Shown here one piece after another: positions 51,533 to 63,782 of a stretch of 64,000 nucleotides of DNA. The stretch lies in the NCBI GenBank assembly GCA_029961685.1, contig JARWKL010000002.1, positions 29,356,908-29,420,907 on the forward strand, in the 5' to 3' direction. The position numbers and the translations under genes were made by a program. Below the pieces are notes generated by a model. That model saw nothing but the letters and a program-made list of their open reading frames with translations, ran no database searches and was not told the origin of the DNA. The DNA is from Aristolochia californica. Lineage: Eukaryota > Streptophyta > Magnoliopsida > Piperales > Aristolochiaceae. Each line of letters starts with the position of its first letter. Positions within the stretch are counted from its first letter, which is position 1.

Positions 51533-54500
51533 GTTAACGTGTGGTTGGATATTTACCAGAGCCAGACAACCCACTTTTTGCCAATCCTTAAAAATCACAG
51601 CTACTTTTTGGAATTATCTCTCTCAGCATTTGTGCATTTTCATTTTGGATGTTCAATTTTTTTTTTTCAGATCCAAACTTGAGTTTTCGCTCTCATTTTT
51701 TTCCTCGTAAACAAAAAAGATATAAAGCAAATAGATTGCAACAAAATGAAAATTTTAGAGTTCATGTGTGCAAAAAATTTTGAAAACTCTAATCAATATA
51801 AAATTATTTCACGCACTAAAAATGAACTCTAAAATCCATGTTTGGGAAATTCCACTAGTACAACCCCCTAATAATACCTTGGTGGAATTTTATAGGAATC
51901 AGACTTCTAACGGATCCTAACATGTTTTAAGTGTGGTGCATATGCATGCCACAAACATATTGAGGGTGCAAGTGGCCTAATGATCCAAAAATTTCAAGGA
52001 GTAGAAAAAATTAAATTCTCAAGTGATCGTGTGGTTGGATATTTACCAGAGCCAAACAACACATTTTTTGTCTATCCTTAAAAATCACAGGTACTTTTTA
52101 AAATTATCTCGCTCAGCATTTGTGCATTTCCATTTTGGATGTTCAAGTGTTTTTTTTTTTCAGATCCAAACTTAAGTTTTCACTCTCCTATTTTTCCTCC
52201 TAAACAAAAAAGATATAAGGCAAATAGATCACAACAAAACGAAAATTTTAGACTTCATGTGTGCAAAAAAATTTGAAAACTGAAATAAATAGAAAATTAT
52301 TTCACGCGATAAAAATGAACTCCAAAAGCCATGTTTGGGAAATTCCACTAGTACAATCCCCTAATAATAGCTTGGTGGAATTTTATAGGAAAGAGACTTC
52401 TAACTGATCCTAACATGTTTTAAGTGTGGTGGATATGTATGCCACAAACATTTTGAGGATGCAAGTGGCCTAATGATCCAAAAATTTCGAGTAGAAAAAA
52501 TTAAATTTTCATGTTAACGTGTGGTTGGACATTTACCAGAGCCAAACAACCCAATTTTTGCCTATCCTTAAATTCACAGATACTTTATGGAATTATTTCT
52601 CTTAGCATTTGTGTATTTCAATTTTGGATGTTCAAAATTTTTTTTCTGACCCAAACATGTGTTTTCGCTCTGCCATTTTTCCTCGTAAACAAAAAAGATA
52701 TAAGGCAAAAAGATCGAAACAAAATGAAAATTTTAGTGTTCATGTGTGAAAAAAAATTTGAAAACGATAATAAATAGAAAATTATTTCACGCACTAAAAA
52801 TGAACTCGAAAATCCATGTTTAGGAAATTCCACTAGTACAACCCCCTAATAATAGCTTGGTGCAATTTTATAGGAAAAAGACTTCTAAGTGATCTTAACA
52901 TGTTTTAAGTGTGGTGGATATGCATGCCACAAACATGTTGAGGATGCAAGTGGCCTAATGATCCAAAACTTTCAAGGAGTGGAAAAAATTAAATTCTCAA
53001 GTTAACGTGTGGTTGGATATTTACAAGAGCCTAACAACCCACTTTTTGCCAATCCTTAAAAATCACAGATACTTTTTGGAATTATCTCTCTCAGCAGTTC
53101 TGCATTTCCATTTTGGATGTTCAAATGTTTTTTTTCAGATCCAAACTTGAGTTTTCGCTGTCCAATTTTTCCTCGTAAACAAAAAAGATAAAAGGCAAAA
53201 AGATCGCAAAAAAATAAAAATTTTAGAGTTCGTGTGTGCAAAAAAATTTGAAAACTATAATAAATAGAAAATTATTTCACGCACTAAAAATGAACTCCAA
53301 AATCCATGTATGGGAAATTCCACTAGTAAAACCCCCTAACAATAGTTTGGTGGAATTTTAAAGGAAAGAGACTTCTAATTGATCCTAACATGTTTTAAGT
53401 GTTGTGGATATGCACGCCACAAACATGTTGATCATGCAAGTGGCCTATTCATCCAAAAATTTCAAGGAATAGAAAAAATTAAATTCTCAAGTTAACGTGT
53501 GGTTGGATATTTACCAGAGCCAAACAACCCACTTTTTGCCTATCCTTAAAAATCACAGATACTTTTTGGAATTATCTCACTCAGCATTTGTGCAATTCCA
53601 TTTTGGATCTTCAAATTTTTTTTTTCAGATCCAAACTTTAGTTTTCCCTCTCGCATTTTTCCTCGGAAACAAAAAATATATAAGGCAAATAGATCGCAAC
53701 AAAATGAAATTTTTAGAGTTCATGTGTGAAAAAAAAATTGAAAACAATAATTAATAGAAAATTATTTCACGCACTAAAATTGAACTCCGTAATCCATGTT
53801 TGGGAAATTCCACTAGTACAAACCCCTAATAATAGCTTGGTGGAATTATATAGGAAAGAGGCTTCTAACTGATCCTAACATGTTTTAAGTGTGGCTGATA
53901 TGCATTCCACAAACATGTTGAGGATGCACGTGGCCTAATGATCCAAAAATTTCAAGGAGTAGAAAAAATTAATTTCTCAAGTTAACGTGTGGTTGGATAT
54001 TTACCAGAGCCAAACAACCCACTTTTTACCTATCCTTAAAAATCACAGATACATTTTGGAATTATGTCTCTCATAATTTGTGCATTTCCATTTTGGAAGT
54101 ACAATTTTTTTTTTTCAGATCCAAACTTGAGTTTTCGCTCTCCCATTTTTCCTCGTAATCAAAAAAGACATATGTCAAATATTGCCACAAAATGAAAATT
54201 TTATTGTTCATGTGTGCAAAAAAAATTGAAAACTATAATAAATAGGAAATAATTTCAGGCAATAAAAATGAACTCCAAATTCCATGTTTGGGAAATTCCA
54301 CTAGTACAACCCCCTAATAATAGCTTGGTGGAATTTTATACGAAAGAGACTTCTAACTGATCCTAACATGTTTTAAGTGTGCCGGATATGCATGCCACAA
54401 ACATGTTGAGCGTGCAAGTAGCCTAATGATCCAAAAATTTTAAGAAGAAGAAAAAAATAAATTCTCAAGTTTACGTGTGGTTGGATATTTACCAGAGCCA

Positions 54501-54779
54501 AACAACCCACTTTTTGCCTATCCTTAAAAATCACAAATACTTTTTGGAATTATCTCTCTCAGCATTGGTGCATTTCCATTTTGGATGCTCAAATTCTTTT
54601 TTACTGATCCAAACTTGAGTTTCCACTCGCACATTTTTCCTCGTAAACAAAAAAGATATAAGATCGCAACAAAATGAAAATTTTAGTGTTCATGTGTGCA
54701 AACAAATTTGAAAACTATAATAAATAGAAAATTATTTTACGAACTAAAAATGAACTCCGAAATCCATGTTAAGGAAATT

Positions 54780-56735
54780 CCACTATTACCACCCCCTAAT
54801 AACAGCTTCGTGAAATTGTATAGGAAAGGGATTTCTAACTGATCCAAACATGTTTCAAGTGTGGTGGATATGCATGCCACAAACATGTTGTGGATACAAG
54901 TGTCCTAATGACACAAAAATTTCGAGTAGAAAAAATTAAATTCTCAAGTTAACTAGTTGTTGGATATTTACCAGAGCCAGACAACCCACTTTTTGACTAT
55001 CCTTAAAAATCACAGATACTTTTTGGAATTATCTCTCTCAGCATTTGTGCATTTCCATTTTGGATGTTCAAATTTTTTTTTTTTGAGATGCAAACTTGAG
55101 TTTTCCCTCTCCTTTTTTTCCTCGTAAACAAAAAAGATATAAGGCAAATAGATCGCAACGAAATTAACATTTTAGAGTTCATGTGTGCAAAAAAATTTGA
55201 AAACTATAATAAATAGAAAATTATTTCACGCACTGAAAATGAACTCCTAAATCTATGTTTGGGAAATTCCTCTAGTACAACCCCCTAATACTAGCTTGGT
55301 GGAATTTTATAGGAAAGAGACTTCTAACTGATCCTAACATGTTTTAAGTGAGGTGGATATCCGTGCCAAAAACATGTTGAGGAAGCAAGTGGCCTAATGA
55401 TCCTAAAATTTCAAGGTGTAGAAAAAATTAAATTCTCAAGTGAACGTGTGGTTGGATATTTACCAGAGCCAAACAACACACTTTTTGCCTATCCTTAAAA
55501 ATCACAGATACTTTTTGGAATTATCTCTCTCTGTATTTGGGCATTTCCAATTTGGATGTTCAAATTTTTTTTTTCATATCCAAACTTGAGTTTATGCTCT
55601 CCCATTTTTCCTCGTAAACAAAAAAGATATCAGGCAAAAAGATCGCAACAAAATGAAATTTTTTGAGTTCATGTGTGCAAAAAAATTTGAAAACTATAAT
55701 AAATAGAAAATTATTTCACGCAGTAAAAATGAACTCCAAAATCCATGTTTGGGAAATTCCACAAGTGCAAGCCCCTAATAATAGCTTGCTAGAATTTTAC
55801 CTGAAAGAGACTTCTAATTGTTCCAAACATGTTTTAAGTGTGGTGGAAATGCATGCCAAAAACATGTTGAGGATGCAAGTGGCCTAATAATCCAAAATTT
55901 TCAAGGAGTAGAAAAATTAAATTCTCAAGTTAACTTGTGGTTGGATATTTACCAGATCCAAACAACCCATTTTTTGCCTATCCTTAAAAATTACAGATAC
56001 TTTTTTGAATTATCTCTCTCAACATTTGTGCATTTCCATTTTGGTTGCACAAATTTTTTTTTCAGATCCAAACTTGAGTTTCCACTCTCCCATTTTTCCT
56101 CGTAAATAAAAAAAGATATAAGGAAAATAGATCGCAACAAAATGAAAATTTTTGAGTTCATGTGTGCAAAAAAATTTGAAAACTATAATAAATAGAAAAT
56201 TATTTCATACAGTAAAAATGAACCCCAAAATCCATGTTTGGGAAATTCCACAAGTGCAAGCCCCTAATAATAGCTTGCTAGAATTTTATAAGAAAGAGAC
56301 TTCTAACTGTTCCAAACATGTTTTAAGTGTGGTGGATATGCATGCCACAAACATGTTGAGGATGCAAGTGGCCTAATGATCCAAAAATTTCAAGGAGTAG
56401 AAAAATTAAATTCTCAAGTTAACTTGTGGTTGGATATTTACCAGAGCCAAACAACCCACTTTTTGCCTATCCTTAAAAATCACAGATACTTTTTTTAATT
56501 ATCTCTTTCAGCATTTGTGCATTTCCATTTTGGATGTAAAATTTTTTTTTCCAGATCCAAACTTGAGTTTCCACTCTCCCATTTTTCCTCGAAAACAAAA
56601 AAGATATAAGGCAAATAGATAGCAACAAAATGAAAATTTTAGAGTTCATGTGTACAAAAAATTTTGAAAACTATAATAAATAGAAAATTATTTCACGCAC
56701 TAAAAATGAACTCCAAAATCCATGTTTGGGAAATT
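54780..56735 (+). repeat. 4-monomer higher-order repeat in domain III, copy 1
   Basis: First of about three units of roughly 1,955 bp. Markers: AGGAAAGGGATTTCT (54,822), GTGTCCTAATGACAC (54,899), TTAACTAGT (54,949), AACATTTTAGAG (55,166), CCCTAATACTAGC (55,282), TTGGGCATTTCC (55,537) and CAAGTGCAAGCCCC (55,763). Each recurs at about +1,955 and +3,910. The unit is four 489 bp monomers. Confidence 0.82.
55660..56400 (+). repeat. Adjacent monomer pair with shared private variants
   Basis: Two successive monomers share variants almost absent elsewhere: CAGTAAAAATGAAC (55,721 and 56,210), CAAGTGCAAGCCCC, AGCTTGCTAGAATTTTA and CTGTTCCAAACATG or ATTGTTCCAAACATG. One is therefore probably a recent copy of the other, a single-monomer duplication inside copy 1 of the 4-monomer unit. 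TTCCAAACATG with the altered TGTAAAAATGAAC reappears at about 61,100-61,210. Confidence 0.7.
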
Positions 56736-58690
56736 CCAGTAGTACAACCCTCTAATAATAGCTTGGTGAAATTTTATAGGAAAGGGACTTCTCACTGATC
56801 CTCACATGTTTAAAGTGTGGTGGATATGCATGCCACGAACATGTTGAGGTTGCAAGTGTCCTAATGATACAAAAATTTGGAGTAGAAAAAATTAAATTCT
56901 CAAATTAACTAGTGGTTGGATATTTACTAGAGCCAAACAACCCACTTTTTGCCTATCCTAAAAAATCACAGATACTTTTTGGAATTATCTCTCTCAGCAT
57001 TTGTGCATTTCCATTTTGGATGTTCAAAATTTTTTTTTCAGATCCAAACTTGAGTTTTCCCTATCCTATTTTTCCTCGTAAACAAAAAAGATATAAGGCA
57101 AATAGATAGCAACGAAATGAACATTTTAGAGTTCATTTGTGCAAAAAAATTTGAAAACTGTAATAAGTAGAAAATTATTTCACGCACAAAAAATGAACTC
57201 CAAAATCCATGTTTGAGAAATTCCACTAGTACAACCCCCTAATACTAGCTTGGTGGAATTTTATAGTAAAGAGACTTCTAACTGATCCTAACATGTTTTA
57301 AGTGTGGTGGATATGCATGCCACAAACATGTTGTGGATGCAAGTGGCCTAATGAACCAAAAATTTCGAGTAGAAAAAATTAAATTCTCAAGTTAACTTGT
57401 GGTTGGATATTTACCAAAGCCAAACAACCCACTTTTTGCCTATCCTTAAAAATCACAAATACTTTTTGGAATTATCTCTCTCAGCAATTGGGCATTTTCA
57501 TTTTGGATGTTCAATTTTTTTTTTTCAGATACAAACTTGAGTTTTCACTCTCCCATTTTTCCTCCTAAACAAAAAAGAAATAAGGCAAATAGATCTTAAA
57601 AAAAGAAAATTTTAGAGTTCATGTGTGCAAAAAAATTTGAAAACTATAATAAATAGAAAATTATTTCACGCACTAAAAATAAACTCGAAAATCCATGTTT
57701 GGGAAATTCCACTAGTGCAATCCCCTAATAATAGCTGGCTGGAATTTTATAGGAAAGAGACTTCTAACTGATCCAAACATGTTTTAAGTGTGGTGGATAT
57801 GCTTGCCACAAACATGTTGAGGATTCAAGTGGCCTAATGATCCAAAAATTTCAAGGAGTAGAAATAATTAAATTCTCAAGTTAACGAGTGGTTTGAGAAT
57901 TACCCGAGTCAAACAACCCACTTTTTGCCAATCCTTAAAAATCAAACATACTTTTTGGAATTATCTCTCTCAATATTTGTGCATGTCCATTTTGGATGTT
58001 CAAATTTTTTTCTTTTCAAAACCAAACTTGAGTTTTCGCTCTCCCATTTTTCCTCGTAAACAAAAAAGATATAAGGCAAATAGATCGCAAAAAAATGAAA
58101 ATTTTAGAGGTCATGTGTGCTAAAAAATTTGAAAACTACAATAGATAGAAAATTATTTCACGCACTAAAAATGAACTCCAAAATCCAAGTTTGGGAAATT
58201 CCACTAGTACAACCCCCTAATAATAGCTTGGTCGAATTTGATAGGAAAGAGACTTCTAACTAATCCTAACACGTTTTTAGTGTGGTAGATATGCATACCA
58301 CAAACATGTTGAGGATGGAGGTGGCCTAATAATCCAAAATGTTCAAGGAGTAGGAAAAATTGAATTCTCAAGTTAACGTGTGGTGGGATATTTACCAGAG
58401 CCAAACAACCTACTTTTTGCCTATCCTTAAAAATCACAGATACTTTTTGGAATTATCTCTCTCAGCATTTGTGCATTTCCATTATGGATGTTCAAATTTT
58501 TTTTTTCAGATCCAAACTAAAGTTTTCACTCTCCCATTTTTCCTCGTAAACAAAAAAGATATATGGCAAATCGATCGCAACAAAATCAAAATTTTAGAGT
58601 TCATGTGTGCAAAAACATTTGAAAACTATAATAATTAGAAAATTATTTCACGCACTAAAAACGAACTCCCAAATCCATGTTTGGGAAAAT
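56736..58690 (+). repeat. 4-monomer higher-order repeat in domain III, copy 2
   Basis: Second unit, with matching markers AGGAAAGGGACTTCT (56,777), GTGTCCTAATGATAC (56,856), TTAACTAGT (56,903), AACATTTTAGAG (57,119), CCCTAATACTAGC (57,236), TTGGGCATTTTC (57,487) and TAGTGCAATCCCC (57,714). It also carries GTGTGCTAAAAAATTTG with ACTACAATAGATAG (58,114), repeated in copy 3. Confidence 0.82.
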
Positions 58691-60200
58691 CCACTAGTAC
58701 ATCCCCCTAATAATAGCATGGTGAAATTTTATAGGAAAGGGACTTCTAACTGATCCTAACATGATTAAAGTGTGGTGGATATGCATGCCACAAACATGTT
58801 GAGGATGAAAGTGTCCTCATGATACAAAAATTTGGAGCAGAAAAAATTAAATTCTCAAGTTAACTAGTGCTTGGATATTTACCAGAGCCAAAGAACCCAC
58901 TTTTTGCCTATCCTTAAAAATCACAGATACTTTTTGGAATTATCACTCTCAGCATTTGTGCATTTCCATTTTTTATGTTAAATTTTTTTTTTCTGATCCA
59001 AACTTGAGTTTTCCCTCTCCTATATTTCCTCGTAAACAAAAAAGATATAAGGCACATAGATCGCAACAAAATCTACATTTAAGAGTTCATGCGTGCAAAA
59101 ATTTTTGAAAACTATAATAAATAGAAAATTATTTCACGCACTAAAAATGAACTCCAAAATCCATGTTTGGGAAATTCTACTAGTACAACCCCCTAATACT
59201 AGCTTGGTGGAATTTTATAGGAAAGAGACTTCTAACTGATCCTAACATGTATGAAGTGTGGTGGATATGCATGCCACAAACATGTTAAGGATGCAAGTGG
59301 CCTAATTATCCAAAAATTTCAAGGAGTAGAAGAAATTAAATTCTCAAGTTAACTTGTGGTTGGATATTTCAGGAGCCAAACAACCCACTTTTTGCCTATC
59401 CTTAAAAATCACAGATACATTTTGGAATTATCTCTCTCAGGATTTGGGCATTTCCATTTTGGATGTTCAAATTATTTTTTTCAGATCCAAACATGAGTTT
59501 TCACTCTCCCATTTTTCCTCGTAAAAAAATAGATATAAGGCATATAGATCGCCCCAAAAAGAAAATTTTAGAGTTCATGTGTGCAAAAAAAATAGAAAAC
59601 TATTGTAAATAGAAAATTATTTCACGCACTGAAAATGAACTCCAAAATCCATGTTTGGGAAAATTATTCCAATAGTACAAGCCCTCATAATAGCTTGGTG
59701 GAATTTTATAGGAAAGAGACATCTAACTGATCCTAACATGTTTTTAAGTGTCGTGGATATGAGTGCCACAAACATGTTGAGGATGCAAGTGGCCTAATGA
59801 TCCAAAAATTTCAAAGAGTACAAAAAATTAAATTTTCAAGTTAACATGTGGTTTGATATTTACCAGAGCCAAAAAACCCACTTATTGCCTATCCTTAAAA
59901 ATCAATGAATCTTTCTGGAATTATCTCTCTCAGCATTTGTGCATTTCCATTTATGATGTTCAAATTTTTTTTTTCAGATCCAAACTTGAGTTTTCACTCT
60001 TCCATTTTTTCTAGTAAACAAAAAAGATATAAGGCAAATAGATCGCAACAAATGAAAATTTTAGAGTTCATGTGTGCTAAAAAATTTGAAAACTACAATA
60101 GATAGAAAATTATTTCACGCACTATAAATGAACACCAAAATCCATGTTTGGGAAATTCCACTAGTACAACCCCATAATAAAGATTGGTAGTATTTTTTAG
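58691..60200 (+). repeat. 4-monomer higher-order repeat in domain III, copy 3 (partial)
   Basis: Third unit, with AGGAAAGGGACTTCT (58,732), GTGTCCTCATGATAC (58,811), TTAACTAGT (58,859), a changed ACATTTAAGAG (59,073), CCCTAATACTAGC (59,190), TTGGGCATTTCC (59,444) and GTGTGCTAAAAAATTTG with ACTACAATAGATAG (60,071). Similarity becomes indistinct past about 60.2 kb, so the unit is incomplete or has been overwritten. Confidence 0.77.
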
Positions 60201-63200
60201 GGAAGAGACTTCTAACTGATCCTAACATGTTTTAAGTGTGGTGGATATGCATGCTACAAACATGTTGAGGATGCAAGTGGCCTAATGATCCAAAAAATTC
60301 AAGGAGTAGAAAAAATTAAATTCTCAAGTTAACGTGTGGTTGGATATTTACCAGAGCCAAACAACCCAATTTTTGCCTATCCTTAAAAATCACGGATACT
60401 TTTTTGAATTATATCTCTCAGATTTTGTGTAATTCCATTTTGGATGTTCAAATTTTCTTTTTCTGATCCAAACTTGAGTTTTCACACTCCCATTTTTCCT
60501 CGTAATTAAAAAAGATATAAGGCAAATAGATCGCAACAAAATGAAAATTTTAGAGTTCATGTGTGCAAAAAAAAATTGATAACTATAATAAATAGAAAAT
60601 TATTTCACGCACTAAAAATGAACTCCAAAATCCATGTCTTGGAAATTCCACTAGTACAACCCCCTAATAATAGCTTGGTGGAATTTTATAGGAAAGAGAC
60701 TTCTAACTGATCCTAACATATTTTAAGTGTGGTGGATATGTATGCCACAAACATGTTGAGGATGCAAGTTGCCTAATGATGATAAAATTTCAAGGAGTAA
60801 AAAAAATTAAATTCTCAAGTTAACGTGTGGGAGGATATTTACCAGAGCCAAACAACCCACTTTTTGCCTATCCTTAAAATTCACGGATACTTTTTTGGAT
60901 TATCTCTCTCAGATTTTGTGGAATTCCATTTTGGATGTTCAAAATTTTTTTTTCAGATCCAAACTTGAGTTTTCACTCTCCCATTTTTCCACGTACACAA
61001 AAAAGATATAAGGCAGATAGATCGCAACAAAATGAAAATTTTATTGTTCATGTGTGCAAAAAAATTTGAAAACTATAATAATTAGAAAATTATTTCACGC
61101 TGTAAAAATGAACTCAAACAGCCAAGTTTGGGAAAGTCCACTAGTACAACCCCCTAATAATAGCTTGGTCGAATTTTATAGGAAAGAGACTTCTAACTGT
61201 TCCAAACATGTTTTAAGTGTGGTGGATATGCATGCCACAAACATGTTGAGGATGCAAGTGGCAAAATGATCCAAAAATATCAAGGAGTAGAAAAATTAAA
61301 TGCTCAAGTTAACGTGTGGTTGGATATTTACCAGAGCCAAACAACCCACTTTTTGCCACTCCTTAAAAATCACAGATACTTTTTTGAAATATCTCTCTCA
61401 GCATTTGTGCATTTTCATTTTGGATCTTCAATTTTTTTTTTTCAGATCCAAACTTGAGTTTTCGGTCTCCCATTTTTTCTCGTAAACAAAAAAGATATAA
61501 GGCAAAGAGATCGGAACGAAACGAAAATTTTAGAGTTCATGTGTTCAAAAAAATTTGAAAACTATAATAAATAGAAAATTATTTCGCACACTAAAAATGA
61601 ACTCAAAAATCCATGTTTGTGAAATTCCACTTGTGCAACCCCCTAATAATAACTTGGTCGAATTTTATAGGAAAGAGACTTCTAACTGATCCTAAGATGT
61701 TTTAAGTGTGGTGGATATGCATGCCACAAACATGTTGAGGATGCAAGTGGCCTAATGATCCAAAAATTTCAAGGAGTAGAAAAAATTAAATTTTCAAGTT
61801 AACTTGGTTGGATATTTACTAGAGCCAAACAACCCACTTTTTGCCAATCCACAAAAATCACAGATACTTTTTGGAATTTCTCTTTCAGCATTTGTGCAAT
61901 GGCATTTTGGATGTTCAATTTTTTTTTTCAGATCCAAACTTGAGTTTTTCGCTCTCCCATTTTTCCTCGTAAACAAAAAATATATAAGGCAAATAGATCG
62001 CAACAAAATGAAAATTTTTTGAGTTCATATGTGCAAAAAAATAAGAAAACTATAATCAGTAGAAAATTATTTCCCGCACTAAAACTGAACTCCAAAATCC
62101 ATGTTTGGGAAATTCCACTAGTACAACCCCCTAAAAATAGCTTGGTGGAATTTTATAGGAAAGAAACTTCTAACTTATCCTAACATGTTTTAAGTGTGGT
62201 GGATATGCATGCCACAAACATGTTGAGGATGCAAGTAAAATTTCCAGGAGTAGAAAAAATTAAATTCTCAAGTTAACGTGTGGTTGGATATTTACCAGAG
62301 CCAAACAACCCACCTTTTGCCAATCCTTAAAAATCACTGATACTTTTTGGAATTATCTCTCTCTGCATTTGTGCATTTTCAGTTTGGATGTTCAATTTTT
62401 TTTTTCAGATCCAAACTCGAGTTTTTGCTTTCCCATTTTTCCTCGAAATTAAAAAATTTATAAGGCAAATAGATCGCAACAAAATGAAATTTTTTGCATT
62501 CATGTGCGCAAAAAAACTTGAAAACTATAATGAATAGAAAATTATTTCACACACAAAAAATGAACTCCAAAATCATGTTTGGGTAATTCCACTAGTACAA
62601 CCCCTTAATTATAGCTTGGTGGAATTTTATAGGTAAGAGACGTCTAACTGATCCTAACAAGTTTTAAGTGTGGTGGATATGAATGCCATAAACATGTTGA
62701 GGATGCATGTGGCTTAATGATCCAAAAATTTCAAGGAGTAGAAAAAATTAAATTCTCATGTTAACGTGTGGTTGGATATTTACCAGAGCCAAACAAACCA
62801 ATTTTTGTCTATCCTTAAAAATCATAGACACTTTTTAGAATTATCTCTCTTAGCATTTGTGGATTTGAATTTTGGATGTTCAATTTTTTTTTCTGATCCA
62901 AACTTGAGTTTTTGCTTTGCCATTTTTCCTCGTAAGCGAAAAAGATATAAGGCAAAAAGTTCGCAACAAATTGAAAATTTTAGAGTTCATGTGTGCAAAA
63001 ACATTTGAAAACTATAATAAAAAGAAAATAATTTCACGCATTAAAAATGAACTCCAAAATCCATGTTTTGGAAATTCCACTAGTACAACCCCCTAATAAT
63101 AGCTAGGTGGAATTTTATACGAAAGAGACTTCTAACAGATTCTAACATGTTTTAAGTGTGGTGGATATGCATGCCACAAACATGTTGAGGATGCAAGTGG

Positions 63201-63537
63201 CCTAATGATCTAAAAATTTGGAGTAGAAAAAATTAAATTCTCAAGTTAACGTGTGGTTGGTTATTTACCAGAGCCAAACAACCCACTTTTTGCCTATCCT
63301 TAAAAATCAAAGATACTTTTTGGAATTATCTCTCTCGGCATTTGTGAATTTCCATTTTGGATGTTCAAATTATTTTTTTCAGATTCAAACTTGAGTTTTC
63401 TCTCTCCCATTTTTCCTCTTCAAAAAAAAACATATAAGATCGCAACAAAATGAAAATTTTAGAGTTCATGTGTGCCAAAGCATTTGAAAACTATACTAAA
63501 TAGAAAATTATTTCACGGACTAAAAATGAACTCCAAA

Positions 63538-63782
63538 ATCCATGTTAGGAAATTCCACGAGTACAACTCCCTAATGATAGCTTGGTGGAATTTTAAAGGA
63601 AAGAGACTTCTAATTGATCCTAACATGTTTTAAGTGTGGTGGATATGCATGCCACAAGCATGTTGAGGATGCAAGTGGCCTAATGATCCAAAAATTAGGG
63701 GGAGTAGAAAAAATTAGAGTTCTTGTGTGCAAAAAATTTAAAAGCTATAATAAATATAAAATTATTTGACGCACTAAAAATG
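63538..63782 (+). repeat. Truncated monomer (about 237 bp internal deletion)
   Basis: GAACTCC landmarks at 63,538 and 63,782 are only 244 bp apart. Sequence passes from AGGGGGAGTAGAAAAAATT directly into AGAGTTCTTGTGTGC at about 63,714. This removes GTTAAC, the pyrimidine-rich stretch and the T-tract. The joint lies in an AAAATT-like stretch present at both parental sites, so a short-homology deletion is likely. This monomer also carries the domain I state AGGGGGAG within domain III. Confidence 0.92.
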
